From an uncultured Roseivirga sp. (GTDB taxonomy: Bacteria > Bacteroidota > Bacteroidia > Cytophagales > Cyclobacteriaceae): a stretch of 64,000 bases of DNA. A program made the position numbers and the translations under genes. Below are positions 36,601 to 45,835 of the stretch, piece after piece. Each line of letters starts with the position of its first letter. Positions within the stretch are counted from its first letter, which is position 1. The notes below the pieces were generated by a model. The model was given only the letters and a program-made list of their open reading frames with translations. It was not told where the DNA came from and ran no database searches. The stretch is from positions 649,810 through 713,809 of the forward strand of contig CANLOY010000002.1 in the NCBI GenBank assembly GCA_947493005.1, written 5' to 3'.

Positions 36601-36777
36601 GATTATGTTTCTATTAGACCTCACTACATCAATTGAAGTCACCCTACCAGACATTCCTGCCGGACCAATAGATCTTGGTTTTAGGTCTTCAAAAAGTGAA
36701 AGGTCTGTTTGGCCATTGGTTAAAAAGCCAACAACCATAAACATAGTACTGAGTACTAAAAGTCGAATAGTTTTCAT
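33685..36777 (-). CDS. Secreted BNR/sortilin-like beta-propeller protein
   Basis: 1030 residues. Signal peptide 1-22. From about 30 to 720 there are many sialidase/VPS10-type blades with Asp boxes (SVSGGVSWEA, SLDAGQTWQHM, TTDGGKTWRKV, SHDGGENWVRK, TRDGGENWVNS, TTNYGKSWKRI), the architecture of Bacteroidota proteins often annotated glycosyl hydrolase or VPS10 domain protein. It is likely a pair of propellers. Residues 755-860 form a beta domain similar to a FlgD-like or Ig-like fold. The last 130 residues are helical and charged, with a coiled coil around 910-955. No catalytic residues can be assigned, so enzymatic activity is doubtful. It is alone in its transcription unit. Confidence 0.85.
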   Translation of the reverse strand: MKTIRLLVLSTMFMVVGFLTNGQTDLSLFEDLKPRSIGPAGMSGRVTSIDVVRSNRNIIYAGTASGGLWKSVSGGVSWEALFDKEEVASIGVVTIDPSNASTIWVGTGEGNPRNSLNGGYGVYRSLDAGQTWQHMGLKNTKNIHRLIVHPNDPNTVWVGAIGSPWADHEERGVFKTTDGGKTWRKVLYDGPGVGTSDLVIDPENPNKLIAGMWEHRREPWFFNSGGPASGIYISHDGGENWVRKTSEHGLPKEMGRIGLAIAPSMPDRIYAYVEAKENALYRSDDGGVNWYRISNKGDRGLGGRPFYYADIYVDSKNENRVYSIHTRANVSEDGGKSFGGFVDAGYVHVDNHALYIHPDDPDFMVLGNDGGMVVTRNRGGSWHYMENLPIGQFYHVNYDMETPYNVMGGMQDNGAWLGPSQLLKQGGIRNGYWERIVGGDGFDVVPDPLNTRYGYSLSQGANIQRYDRKTGQMTGIRPEHPNGEAIRWNWNAGVNIDPIDKKTIYLGGQFLFKSSDHGDSWEIISPDLTTNNPDKQRQSETGGKLNLDNSGAEMHTTITVVEPCTLVQGMIWVGTDDGNVQLTRDGGENWVNSAGKFPGLPANSWVQQIRASTYDAGTAFVVFDEHRRDDWSPYVYKTTNYGKSWKRIVNDGDVFGFALSIVQDPVEPNLMFLGTESGLYVTMDGSKSWAKWTNGYPTVPTMDLQIHPREHDLIIGTFGRALWILDDIRPLREATQLGMKKLKEKTIHTFSIPDATNAIIGPYWGYRSTGHGLFMGENKPFNASISFYANKVGRVKMEVSDENGTVVRTRTYRAKKGVNRVYWGFEADGIRQPGSRKPTSKDAAKPGGYDVLPGTYQVKLSIKEESSVQSIKVLRDERVEWNQAKAEEKQRFITQYYALVSTVTEAVDKLTEAESIADKILAIDKDNKDLKEKVKEVKKSLKEFRELIFAPRVGQGLSRNPDVISSQLGNIRGKMQSSYKPVTQPQQLAYDNAKKNVEPVVQRINEFFANDWKAFKTFVEGLNLELVKGF

Positions 36778-36856
36778 AAGTCTGAGGTTTCTACCACCTA
36801 AATATAGATTGGGATGCGAGTAGAACAGACTGAATTTCTATCAACGGTGACAGGCT

Positions 36857-37783
36857 CTATTCATTAGTCAGAAACGTACCTAACTCTTGTATGAACTTCT
36901 CTGTAGATTCAACAAACGGAAAATGTCCGGTTTGAGGAATGATTTTCAACTCTGCATTCTTTAAGGCACTTACCATTTTTCCACCATACATTTCTGCCGC
37001 GGATTCTGATTCACCAAAAATGACTAATGTAGGCACTTCGACATTTGACAATACTCCATAAAGATTATAGTTATTCATTTGCGGTGCCAAAAGTCCGTAG
37101 ATCTGATTTCTGAACATAAAGTCCTTTGGCATATACAAACTCAACTTCTCAAGTTTTGTAGTGTCATAAAATTGAGCCTTATAAGAAATCCGCATCATCT
37201 CTTTGAGATAGGGCGTGGGGTCATCGGTTCTGAGCAACCCGCTGCTCATTATCGCATCGAGTCTTTTACGGTCACTCGGATTCATCTCCATGGAAAGCTC
37301 AACATTAGCCGCTTGCCAATCTTCAACACTTGGCGCCATTGGGTTTGATAAAATCAGGTGATCCAGATTCTCATTGTACTTAATGGCATATTTCATCGCC
37401 AACAACCCACCCCAAGAATGACCTAACAAGTTGATTTTCTTAAGACTCAACGCGTTTCGAAGTAACTCAATATCTTCTACGAAACCATCCAGTGACATGG
37501 TAGTACTATCAATTTGTATTGATGACCTACCTGCGGCTCTTTGGTCGTAGAAAACAAGTTTGTATTTCTGTGCAAGCTTTTCCAGATGGGGTAAAAAATA
37601 TGAGTGGTCCAGGACTGGACCTCCATGAACAATCATTATCGGATCTCCTTCACCCATTGTTTTGTAATAGACTTCTGAACCATTGATTTGAAGATACCCT
37701 TCTTGTACAGGTATCTCTTTTTTAGCTGTACAAGCTGAAAAGATTAGTATTATGAATACAGCTAAACCAGTTGAACACCTCAT
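36857..37783 (-). CDS. Alpha/beta hydrolase lipoprotein, proline iminopeptidase-like
   Basis: 308 residues with a lipoprotein signal (IFSACTAKK, Cys about 18). The alpha/beta hydrolase fold is clear: HGGPVLDHSYF carries the oxyanion HGGP, GHSWGG is the nucleophile elbow with Ser about 122, and the C-terminal TGHFPFVE holds the catalytic His; an Asp or Glu comes in FGESES. HGGP and GHSWGG together are typical of family S33 aminopeptidases such as proline iminopeptidase, but esterases share them. The lipid anchor places it outside the cytoplasm. Start one base upstream of the SUI1 gene end, so the two are probably cotranscribed. Confidence 0.88.
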   Translation of the reverse strand: MRCSTGLAVFIILIFSACTAKKEIPVQEGYLQINGSEVYYKTMGEGDPIMIVHGGPVLDHSYFLPHLEKLAQKYKLVFYDQRAAGRSSIQIDSTTMSLDGFVEDIELLRNALSLKKINLLGHSWGGLLAMKYAIKYNENLDHLILSNPMAPSVEDWQAANVELSMEMNPSDRKRLDAIMSSGLLRTDDPTPYLKEMMRISYKAQFYDTTKLEKLSLYMPKDFMFRNQIYGLLAPQMNNYNLYGVLSNVEVPTLVIFGESESAAEMYGGKMVSALKNAELKIIPQTGHFPFVESTEKFIQELGTFLTNE

Positions 37784-37784
37784 T

Positions 37785-38138
37785 TCAGCCTCCTACTCGC
37801 TTAACATTGTACCCTTCAGATTGCAAAATCTGAAGTACTTTATCTCTGAAGTCTCCCTGAATTAAAATCTCTCCATTTTTGGCAGAACCTCCAACACCAC
37901 ATTTTGACTTTAACAGCTTCCCTAAATCCTTTAAGTCGTCTTCAGAGCCAACAAAACCATCAACCAACGTCACCTGTTTCCCTCCTCTACTTTTTTTGTC
38001 GAGCATTACTTTAAGATTTTGCTCATCAGCAGGTAAAGTTTCCTCTTCTAAGCCATCATCGTATTGGTAACTGTAGTCATCATTAGTAGAGTAGACTACA
38101 CCACTTCTACCTCTATCTCTTTTATTCTTCTTTGCCAT
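37785..38138 (-). CDS. SUI1/YciH family translation factor
   Basis: 117 residues. The N-terminal 50 residues are charged and low in complexity (KKNKRDRGRSGVVYST). The C-terminal 65 residues are the SUI1/eIF1 fold, with RGGKQVTLVDGF, the conserved LKSKCGVGGSAKNGEILIQGD and the end VLQILQSEGYNVKRVGG. The bacterial homologue YciH influences start-codon selection and is stress-linked in E. coli. It is probably transcribed with the downstream alpha/beta hydrolase gene, 1 base away, though the two functions do not look related. Confidence 0.93.
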   Translation of the reverse strand: MAKKNKRDRGRSGVVYSTNDDYSYQYDDGLEEETLPADEQNLKVMLDKKSRGGKQVTLVDGFVGSEDDLKDLGKLLKSKCGVGGSAKNGEILIQGDFRDKVLQILQSEGYNVKRVGG

Positions 38139-38208
38139 TAATTAAAATTAGCAAAGAGATAGCAAATGGGGAGTTCGGAACTCATTTTTCTCTAAAAAAG
38201 AAGATAAA

Positions 38209-39180
38209 TCACTTCAATTTTACCCTCATCAGATAAGGTCCAGAAGTAATATATAAAGCCTCTTCCTTATCATCAAGCACGCAGTTTGTATTGAATTCGT
38301 TATTAAGAATGGTTCCCAAATGATCACCCTCAGGGCTAAGTATATAGACGCCACCTGGTCCAGTCGCAAAAATGAAACCTTTACTATTTACCTTTAAACC
38401 ATCAGGGTGGCCTTTTTCCTTTGGAGCATTACCGGTTGCATCAAAAATCACCCTTCCATTAGATACCTTTCCCGATTCATCTACATCCGCGGCAATCCAG
38501 ATTGCATGTTGCCAATCCGCATTTGCTATATAAATGGTCTTTTCATCTGGAGAGAATGCAATTCCATTAGGACTTGACAATGAATCTGTTATTAAGCTCA
38601 CGTTTCCTTCAGAGCTTATTCTATAAACTCCAGCCTTCAAATCATTATTCCCTGAAGGTGGAGGGTCAGACATATACAAGTCTCCATTGGAATGAAAAGC
38701 AGCATCATTGGTATGATTAAATCTTTTTCCCTCGTATGTACTGGCTATCACATCAAAATCCATTGAAGGTTTATCTATAGAAGATTTCATTTTCACCACT
38801 TCTCCGTGCCCATATCTCAACATGATCAACTCATCTTCGCCATTCACTAAAAGTGCACTTGGTCCGATTTTGTTTTCGGGTTCTGCTACATCCAAATAGA
38901 GTGACAAACCTTCTTGCTCAGTCCATTGATAAAGTTTGCCAACTCGTACGTCAGTGAATATCAGTTTCTTCTCATCTGCTCTCCATATTGGACCTTCTGA
39001 CCAAGTCAAACCATCCGCAAGTACTTCGATTTTCGCATCTATAGGTATAACCTCATTGATAGTTGGGTCAAGACGCTCTATTCTTCCAACTGTTCTGAAC
39101 TCATTAATTCTTGATTTTTGAGAACTACAGCCTGTTAAGATTGATATAAGGAGCATCGGTATGATTAAGTCTTTTCTCAT
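38209..39180 (-). CDS. SMP-30/gluconolactonase-like lipoprotein
   Basis: 323 residues with a lipobox (ISILTGCSSQ, Cys about 18). The remainder follows the SMP-30/LRE six-bladed propeller: GLTWSEGPIWRADEKKLIF is the classic opening with the metal-binding Glu, DAAFHSNGDLYMSDPPP holds the Asn/Asp pair, SSPNGIAFSPDEKTIYIAN the next metal ligand, and HPDGLKVNSKGFIFATGPGG the last. The family hydrolyses lactones such as gluconolactone with Ca2+ or Zn2+. With the sugar-type dehydrogenase upstream (11 bp away, same strand) it may form a pair for oxidising a sugar or cyclitol and opening the lactone. The substrate is not shown. Confidence 0.88.
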   Translation of the reverse strand: MRKDLIIPMLLISILTGCSSQKSRINEFRTVGRIERLDPTINEVIPIDAKIEVLADGLTWSEGPIWRADEKKLIFTDVRVGKLYQWTEQEGLSLYLDVAEPENKIGPSALLVNGEDELIMLRYGHGEVVKMKSSIDKPSMDFDVIASTYEGKRFNHTNDAAFHSNGDLYMSDPPPSGNNDLKAGVYRISSEGNVSLITDSLSSPNGIAFSPDEKTIYIANADWQHAIWIAADVDESGKVSNGRVIFDATGNAPKEKGHPDGLKVNSKGFIFATGPGGVYILSPEGDHLGTILNNEFNTNCVLDDKEEALYITSGPYLMRVKLK

Positions 39181-39191
39181 AATTCGTTCTT

Positions 39192-40193
39192 CTATAATAT
39201 TTCTGAGATTTGAACTGGCCTGTTCTCTCTCATAGACTTGTTTGCCGCTAAAGCAATAATCGTAGCCTTCAGTCCATCTTCTCCAGTTACAGGAGGAGTT
39301 TTACCTTCCTCAATTGACTTAATAAAAACTTCTATCTCAAATTGGTAAGAGCTCATATATCGATCCATAAAGAAATCCAATGGTCTTGACTGATGAATTC
39401 CTGACTTATTCAGCAAAATATGAGTGTCCTTTAAATTATTATCTGCAATCGTCATTCCCTTGTCACCAAAGACCTCTAACCGCTGATCGTACCCATAAAC
39501 AGCCTCTCTGCTATTTTCAATAATTGCTGTCACATCATTCTCAAAATTCAGGATTACGATTCCCGAATCGATATCTCCTGCGTCCTTTATATCATCTCCT
39601 AACAAATTTCTCCCCTGTGCAAATACCTCCCTGACCTCACTTTGAGCTATGAACCTTGCCATATCAAAGTCATGAATGGTCATATCAAGGAACATCCCTC
39701 CTGACTTTTTTATATAGTCTATTGGTGGAGGAGCAGGATCACGACTTGTTATTTTAATAGTTCTTAAATCGCCAAGTTCTCCATTGTCTATCAGGGTCTT
39801 TACTCTGTAAAAATCCGGATCAAACCTTTGGTTAAAAGCCACCATTAATGGCACGTCATAACTTTCAACCATATTCAGTATCTCTTTAATCTTTTCAATA
39901 GAAAGGTCTAAGGGTTTTTCACAGAAAATCGCCTTCCCTGCTTGTGCACCTCTGATAATGTATTCAGCATGTGTATCACTGGGTGAACAAACCAAAACCG
40001 CCTCAATCTGCTCATCATTGAAAATATCGTTTGGATCAGTAGATAATCTTACTTTATCAAAGTCAATATTCTGCTTTAGGTTATCGGCCTGTGGAGTAAC
40101 TACTCTCCAAACCTCCGCCCCTCTGACTCTGTTTTGGATAGTATCGAAATGTACTTTACCTATTCTTCCTAAACCTAAAATTCCAACTTTCAT
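39192..40193 (-). CDS. iolG: Gfo/Idh/MocA oxidoreductase, inositol 2-dehydrogenase-like
   Basis: 333 residues. The N-terminal Rossmann domain starts GILGLGRIGKVHFDTI and has the family signature CEKPLDL at about 92-98 with the catalytic/nucleotide Lys. The C-terminal domain has the GGMFLDMTIHDFDMARF segment with the conserved Asp and His of the active site. This pattern resembles myo-inositol 2-dehydrogenase (IolG), which oxidises inositol with NAD, but the family covers many sugars and the symbol is tentative. No other inositol gene is present; its neighbour is the SMP-30-like lipoprotein. Confidence 0.8.
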   Translation of the reverse strand: MKVGILGLGRIGKVHFDTIQNRVRGAEVWRVVTPQADNLKQNIDFDKVRLSTDPNDIFNDEQIEAVLVCSPSDTHAEYIIRGAQAGKAIFCEKPLDLSIEKIKEILNMVESYDVPLMVAFNQRFDPDFYRVKTLIDNGELGDLRTIKITSRDPAPPPIDYIKKSGGMFLDMTIHDFDMARFIAQSEVREVFAQGRNLLGDDIKDAGDIDSGIVILNFENDVTAIIENSREAVYGYDQRLEVFGDKGMTIADNNLKDTHILLNKSGIHQSRPLDFFMDRYMSSYQFEIEVFIKSIEEGKTPPVTGEDGLKATIIALAANKSMRENRPVQISEIL

Positions 40194-40447
40194 ATTGATT
40201 CAAATCATCTTACAATCCGAAGTTCTCGGAAATCGGACGTGCTTTTCTGGTTCAATACAATATTCAAATAAAGAGTAAGAAAACGGAATTACTCATTAGC
40301 AAAAGCATCATTAAAATGCCGCTTTAGCGATTTTTATACCCTTTTGAATGATATGTATACCTCTCTCGGCAAGTATACCTTCTACCTTAGCAAGGGCACT
40401 TTATGTATTGCATTAATCATGGCTCAACCTAAGCGACATACCAGATA

Positions 40448-43396
40448 ATGAATAAAACCGAACGCAGGCTTATTGTGGCATTATTGATAGTTGGTTCAAT
40501 TGTAACCACCATGTTTCAATGCAAACAAAAGGATCCTATTTCTGGGATTCCGGATGAAGTTGATTTCAATTTCCATGTCCGCCCGATTCTGGTTCAAAAC
40601 TGCTTTCTGTGTCATGGCCCAGACCCTAGTAGTAGAAAGGCCAACCTCAGGTTAGATACTTATGAAGGTGCTACTGCCTTGTTGGAATCCGGTTATCAAG
40701 CAATAAATCCAGGGCATGCAAATAGAAGTGAGGTCATCCAGAGAGTCACAAATACAGACCCGGAACTTAAGATGCCTCCACCGGAATCTAATCTAAAACT
40801 TAGTGAAAAGGATATCAAGATTCTTAAAAAATGGATTGACCAAGGTGCAGAATGGAAGAAGCATTGGGCTTTTATTCCTCCCCAAAAAGAAATTCAAGAT
40901 AAGTTTGAAAAAAGAGATGTCTCTCAAACCATTGACGGTTTCATCTCAGCAAAATTGAAAGAAAGACGTCTTGAAAAAGCAAATCAGGCCAGTAAGGAAA
41001 CACTCATCCGAAGAGTTTCATATATCCTTACAGGACTTCCTCCAACTATCAAAATGATAGACCGGTTTATGGCCGACACGAGTGAGGCGGCTTATGAGAA
41101 CATGGTAGATCATTACTTGCAATCATCAGGTTTTGGTGAAAGATGGGCAAGACACTGGATGGACATTGTGAGGTATGCAGAAACCAAAGGACATGAATTC
41201 GACTTTGAGATTTCAGGAGCATGGAGATATAGAGACTATCTGATCAGAGCTTTTAATGATGATGTACCATACGATCAGTTCTTAAAAGAACACATTGCTG
41301 GTGACATGATTGACTCCATCAGATGGAACAAGATCACAGGAATCAATGAATCCCAAATAGGCACCGCATTTTACACATTTGGGGAAGGAAAGCACAGCCC
41401 TGTAGACATCAAAGAGGAAGAAGCAACCACTATAGACAATATATTGGATGTCACCAGTAAAGCATTTCAAGGGCTTACTGTTTCTTGCGCCAAGTGTCAT
41501 GACCACAAATTTGACCCTATTCCAACTGCCGATTACTATGCGCTTTATGGTGTGATAGAAAGCACACGTTTCTCTCCAATGGCAGCAAACTTTACAAAGG
41601 AAAAAGAAGAGAATTTAAAAACCCTTGAAAAGCTCAAAAAACGCTTAAAAGAGATGAGTATTGGTGATATCTCTTTTAAAAACTCATCTAAAGAAAATGA
41701 TGATACAACTCATGAGTATTCATTCTTAGGCGATTTCAGGGGTAGCTCTCTTGATCAATGGAAAAGTGATGGTGTTGCCTTTGGGCAAACAACAAGGATG
41801 AACACCCCTGTTTTTAGTAAATCAGGCAAAACCATAAAATATTTTGATAGTGGTAAAGCTTCAAGCAGCCAGTACTCAAAAGGAATTTTTGGTGCACTAA
41901 GGTCTCCAAACTTTGTTATCGACAGCGACTTTATAGGTGTTAAAGCTCTTGGTATAAAGTCTACCATTAGAATAATTGTAGACAACTTTCAGCTAATACA
42001 AAATCCTATTTATGGTGAACTGGATAAAAAAGTAAGCTCATCAAAATGGCAGGAAATCTCGTTCAATGTATCAGCCTGGAAAGGCCATAAAGCATATATT
42101 GAAATCGTACCTGGTTACTTTTCAGGAAGTCCAAACCATACTTACAAGTTACCTAAGGATGCATACATCGATGTGCAATACGCCATTGCTTTTGATGGTG
42201 ATTGGCCACAAAAAGTGGACTTCAGGACTGCCGAAATCCAAAACGATTACTTGAATAACAAGCAACTCAATACATTACTTAGAAATGGAAAACTAAAAAA
42301 CAGTATTCCTGAATCCAGTCATTTGCTATCTCAAAATGAGCAATTGGCAAAGTCGCTTGTTGACTCCTCATTTTTTGTCGGGGTCAATGACGGTTTTGGA
42401 GTGAACAGCCCCGTTTTCATCAGAGGAAGTTATAAGGAACCTTCAGAGGAAAATATCCCAAGAGGCTTTTTATCAGCCATAACTACTCATCATTCCTTTA
42501 AATCTCCAGGAAGTGGCAGGCATGAACTAGCCAATACCATGTTAGAAGATAGTAACCCGCTTACCTCGCGAGTCATGATCAATAGAATATGGCATCATTT
42601 ATTTGGTCGAGGAATTGTTGAAACAGTAGACAACTTCGGCCTACAAGGGAAACTGCCATCTCACCCTGATCTTCTGGACTATCTCGCACTCAAGTTTAAA
42701 GAAGAGAATTGGTCGATCAAGAAAATGATCAAAGCCATAGTGATGACAGAAACTTTTCAAAGGTCTGTTGAGGGTAGTGAAGATGCACAAAGCAAGGATC
42801 CTGAAAATCTATTGCTATCTCATTTCCCCCTAAGAAGATTAGAGTCCGAGGCCATACGAGATGGGCTATTGGCTGCAGCCGGTAACCTGAACCAGAAGAT
42901 GTTTGGTCCACCAGTACCGGTACACTTAACGGAATTCATGCAAGGAAGAGGGCGCCCCGGAAACTCAGGCCCACTTGATGGTGAAGGAAGAAGAAGCATT
43001 TATCAAGGGGTAAGAAGAAATTTCCTTCAACCTATGATGTTGACTTTTGACCGCCCTATTCCCTTCTCAACCTTCGGAAAGCGCAATGTGACCAATGTAC
43101 CCGCACAATCCCTCATCTTAATGAACGATCCATTCATTATTCATCAGGCAGAAATTATGGCCAAGGATGTAATTGATCAAACCAAACAAAGCCGAGACAA
43201 AAAACTGGAATACATTTATTTGAAAGCTTTATCCAGAAAGCCAAGTGAAGAGGAAATCACAAAAGCAAATGAATTCCTGAAGCAGTTAGCACAAACGCAT
43301 GGTGTAGAATCCTCAGCCATAGACACTGACCTGAATATTTGGAAAGACTTCTGTCACTCTGTATTTAATCTTAAAGAATTTATCTATCTGATCTAA
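40448..43396 (+). CDS. Planctomycete-type cytochrome protein with DUF1549 and DUF1553
   Basis: 982 residues. Starts with a short hydrophobic segment (IVALLIVGSIVTTMFQC) which may be a lipoprotein signal ending at Cys25. A haem c motif CFLCH at about 55 with RPILVQNCF is the PSCyt1 domain. Residues 155-380 are DUF1549 (PSCyt2), with GFGERWARHWMDIVRY and a second haem-like motif CAKCHDHKFDP. A linker with a beta-rich CBM-like segment at about 410-580 is followed by DUF1553 (PSD1) at 690-960, with SRVMINRIWHHLFGRG and NVPAQSLILMNDP. These proteins are common in Planctomycetota, where their role is poorly known. It overlaps the DUF1501 gene by one base and forms an operon with it. Confidence 0.9.
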   Translation: MNKTERRLIVALLIVGSIVTTMFQCKQKDPISGIPDEVDFNFHVRPILVQNCFLCHGPDPSSRKANLRLDTYEGATALLESGYQAINPGHANRSEVIQRVTNTDPELKMPPPESNLKLSEKDIKILKKWIDQGAEWKKHWAFIPPQKEIQDKFEKRDVSQTIDGFISAKLKERRLEKANQASKETLIRRVSYILTGLPPTIKMIDRFMADTSEAAYENMVDHYLQSSGFGERWARHWMDIVRYAETKGHEFDFEISGAWRYRDYLIRAFNDDVPYDQFLKEHIAGDMIDSIRWNKITGINESQIGTAFYTFGEGKHSPVDIKEEEATTIDNILDVTSKAFQGLTVSCAKCHDHKFDPIPTADYYALYGVIESTRFSPMAANFTKEKEENLKTLEKLKKRLKEMSIGDISFKNSSKENDDTTHEYSFLGDFRGSSLDQWKSDGVAFGQTTRMNTPVFSKSGKTIKYFDSGKASSSQYSKGIFGALRSPNFVIDSDFIGVKALGIKSTIRIIVDNFQLIQNPIYGELDKKVSSSKWQEISFNVSAWKGHKAYIEIVPGYFSGSPNHTYKLPKDAYIDVQYAIAFDGDWPQKVDFRTAEIQNDYLNNKQLNTLLRNGKLKNSIPESSHLLSQNEQLAKSLVDSSFFVGVNDGFGVNSPVFIRGSYKEPSEENIPRGFLSAITTHHSFKSPGSGRHELANTMLEDSNPLTSRVMINRIWHHLFGRGIVETVDNFGLQGKLPSHPDLLDYLALKFKEENWSIKKMIKAIVMTETFQRSVEGSEDAQSKDPENLLLSHFPLRRLESEAIRDGLLAAAGNLNQKMFGPPVPVHLTEFMQGRGRPGNSGPLDGEGRRSIYQGVRRNFLQPMMLTFDRPIPFSTFGKRNVTNVPAQSLILMNDPFIIHQAEIMAKDVIDQTKQSRDKKLEYIYLKALSRKPSEEEITKANEFLKQLAQTHGVESSAIDTDLNIWKDFCHSVFNLKEFIYLI

Positions 43397-44841
43397 TGGG
43401 AAAGAGAAAACATAATATTCACCGACCAATGAGTCGAAGAGAAATGTTGGGAGTCTGCAAAGGTGGGTTTGGCTCATTAGCATTTATGAGTCTTTTCGGA
43501 ACTCAAATGGCATGCAATAGAATAGATAAGTCTGAATCCTTACTCACGCAATTAGGGCAAACACCCCATTACATCCCAAAGGCGAAGAATGTCATTTTCC
43601 TATATATGGACGGTGGCGTTTCTCAGGTAGATTCATTTGACCCTAAACCCCGCTTGGCCAAAGAAAACGGTGAAGACCCCAATAAGAAATTCAATGTAGA
43701 CAATACTCAGTTTGGAAATGTAGGCAAGATTCTAAAAAGCCCGTGGGCGTTTAAGCAATACGGAGAATGTGGAATGCCGGTCAGTGAGTTATTTCCGCAC
43801 ATTGCTTCCTGTGTTGACGACATAGCACTGGTACGCTCAATGGTTTCCAATTTCCCTGAACACACCAATGCCAACTACTTTCTGCATACAGGAAGCGGTA
43901 TTCAAGGCAGGCCCAGTATGGGATCATGGATCAATTATGGGTTGGGAAGTGAAAACAACAACCTTCCCGGCTTTGTGGTATTGGATGGAGGGCTTACTCC
44001 TCCTGGAGGAGTTGATAACTTCAAAAGCGGGTTCTTACCTGCATCATATCAAGCCTCAATTTTAAAATCAGGTCCGGTACCCTTAGCTAATATAAACCCT
44101 CAGGAATCGGCACCTTACCTGCAAGACCAGAAGCTCGATTACATCAAGCAATTGGATAACAGTTTGATTGGTGGATTAGGCAGTGCTGATGCTGTAGAAT
44201 CGGCCATTTCAAACTATGAGCTGGCTTATAAAATGCAGTCTTCAATTCCTGAACTTACTGAGTTTTCCAGCGAGACAAAAGCAACTAAGAAGCTATATGG
44301 AATGGACTCTGACGACCCTCATACCAGAAGTTACGGATCTCAATGTTTACTCGCCAGAAGGTTAATCGAAAGAGGCGTTCGGTTTGTAGAGCTGACTTGT
44401 CCAAGAGTAAATGCCGACAGATGGGATCAGCATAACAACCTCAAAGATGGCCATGAAAGAAATGCTCATGCAGTCGATCAACCAATAGCAGGTTTGATTA
44501 AAGATTTAAAATCCAGAGGGCTTTTAGAAGAAACACTAATTGTATGGACAGGAGAATTCGGGAGAACTCCATTTGCTCAAGGTAAAGACGGACGTGATCA
44601 CAACCCTTCTGCTTTCAGTATGTGGATGGCTGGTGCAGGTATTAAGGGTGGCACCATTTACGGACGTACAGATGATTATGGATACAGAGTGGTGGAAAAC
44701 GAAACTACAGTACATGATATGCATGCTACTATGCTACACCTACTGGGTATCAATCATGAAAGGCTTCGCTTTCGGTTTGGTGGAAGAGATATTCGCCTGA
44801 CAGATGTCCATGGACATATTATCCACGACATTCTTTCTTAA
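43396..44841 (+). CDS. DUF1501 domain protein, sulfatase-like fold
   Basis: 481 residues. The N-terminus (RPMSRREMLGVCKGGFGSLA) has an SRR-x-x-L pattern followed by a hydrophobic segment, like a twin-arginine signal, so export by Tat is possible. The DUF1501 family belongs to the alkaline-phosphatase/sulfatase superfamily: VIFLYMDGGVSQVDSFDPKP is the metal-binding opening, LIVWTGEFGRTPFAQ and DGRDHNPSAFSMWMAG hold later metal ligands, and HDMHATMLHLLG the final motif. DUF1501 is the usual partner of DUF1549/DUF1553 proteins, and the start is coupled to the preceding gene (TAATG overlap). The substrate is unknown. Confidence 0.92.
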   Translation: MGKRKHNIHRPMSRREMLGVCKGGFGSLAFMSLFGTQMACNRIDKSESLLTQLGQTPHYIPKAKNVIFLYMDGGVSQVDSFDPKPRLAKENGEDPNKKFNVDNTQFGNVGKILKSPWAFKQYGECGMPVSELFPHIASCVDDIALVRSMVSNFPEHTNANYFLHTGSGIQGRPSMGSWINYGLGSENNNLPGFVVLDGGLTPPGGVDNFKSGFLPASYQASILKSGPVPLANINPQESAPYLQDQKLDYIKQLDNSLIGGLGSADAVESAISNYELAYKMQSSIPELTEFSSETKATKKLYGMDSDDPHTRSYGSQCLLARRLIERGVRFVELTCPRVNADRWDQHNNLKDGHERNAHAVDQPIAGLIKDLKSRGLLEETLIVWTGEFGRTPFAQGKDGRDHNPSAFSMWMAGAGIKGGTIYGRTDDYGYRVVENETTVHDMHATMLHLLGINHERLRFRFGGRDIRLTDVHGHIIHDILS

Positions 44842-44872
44842 CCCTCAACACTAACAGTATTAAAAGTCAACA

Positions 44873-45799
44873 ATGAAACTCTCAAGAACACTTCAGATAG
44901 CACTTTTTAGTTTATTCTTCAGCGCTATATCATTAACAGAAATTACAGCACAAAGAAAACCTATCACACATTCCATGTTCATTGCAGGCCCCAGTTTTAC
45001 CGGCATAATAGATGAAGATGGAAAAGAGGTGTGGAATTCTGGAAAGAATGCCGCCAGAGATGGCTATGTACTTCCTAATGGCCATATTCTTATTTGCTGG
45101 GCCGATGAGGTCAGAGAATATGACCTCAACAAGGAAGTTGTATTCAGCTATAAAAGAAAAGAAAAGCATCATGAATTGGGAACTGCTGTACGTTTGAAAA
45201 ACGGTAATACATTAATCACTGAATCAAGTGAGGCTCCCAGGCTCTTAGAAATTAATCCATCAGGAGAAATCGAAGTTTCTGTGCCACTTCAACCTGAAAC
45301 TGACAATATCCATATGCAAACCAGAATGGCGAGAAAATTAAAGAACGGAAACTACTTGGTACCTCACCTTTTTGCATTTTCCGTAAAGGAATACACTCCC
45401 ACTGGAGAGGTTGTAAACACTTTCAAAACGGATTTACCTGAACTGGGTGGCAGAGCAGCAGAAAACTGGCCCTTTACCGCAATAAGACTAAAAAACGGCA
45501 ATACACTGATCAATCTTACTCATGGTAATAAGACTATAGAAGTGAATAAGAGAGGAAAAGTAGTATGGAAAGTATCCAATGAAGATTTTGAAGGTTCACC
45601 TTTTCAAGATCCTTGTGGTGCGCAAAGACTTCCCAATGGAAATACAGTGATTACAAGTTATGGAGCTCAGAGTGGAATAAAGATTTTCGAAGTCAACAGA
45701 AAGAAGGAGATGGTTTGGTCTTACTCTGGGCACAAAGCACATCATTTCCAGATTCTGACAACTAACGGAAAACCTATCAAAGGCGTAGCCAAAAAGTAA
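44873..45799 (+). CDS. Secreted PQQ-like beta-propeller protein
   Basis: 308 residues. Signal peptide 1-26 (ends EITAQ). The rest consists of repeats with GYVLPNGHILICW, VRLKNGNTLITES, LKNGNYLVPH, IRLKNGNTLINL and QRLPNGNTVITS, about 45 residues apart. This matches quinoprotein-like or ASST-like propellers in which each blade has an L.NGN.L. strand. No PQQ-binding residues could be assigned. It follows the DUF1501 gene by 31 bp, so it probably belongs to the same transcript and works outside the cytoplasm with it. Confidence 0.8.
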   Translation: MKLSRTLQIALFSLFFSAISLTEITAQRKPITHSMFIAGPSFTGIIDEDGKEVWNSGKNAARDGYVLPNGHILICWADEVREYDLNKEVVFSYKRKEKHHELGTAVRLKNGNTLITESSEAPRLLEINPSGEIEVSVPLQPETDNIHMQTRMARKLKNGNYLVPHLFAFSVKEYTPTGEVVNTFKTDLPELGGRAAENWPFTAIRLKNGNTLINLTHGNKTIEVNKRGKVVWKVSNEDFEGSPFQDPCGAQRLPNGNTVITSYGAQSGIKIFEVNRKKEMVWSYSGHKAHHFQILTTNGKPIKGVAKK

Positions 45800-45835
45800 T
45801 CACTCGAAACTAAGCTCAGGCACTAAAATCAGCCA

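Noticed and set aside
40195-40208. TTGATTCAAATCAT, an FNR/CRP-like dyad on the plus strand next to the Gfo/Idh/MocA start
   Set aside because: It begins 2 bases from the start codon of the minus-strand gene, too close for an activator, and no matching -7 element was found. One mismatch-free dyad in AT-rich DNA can arise by chance.
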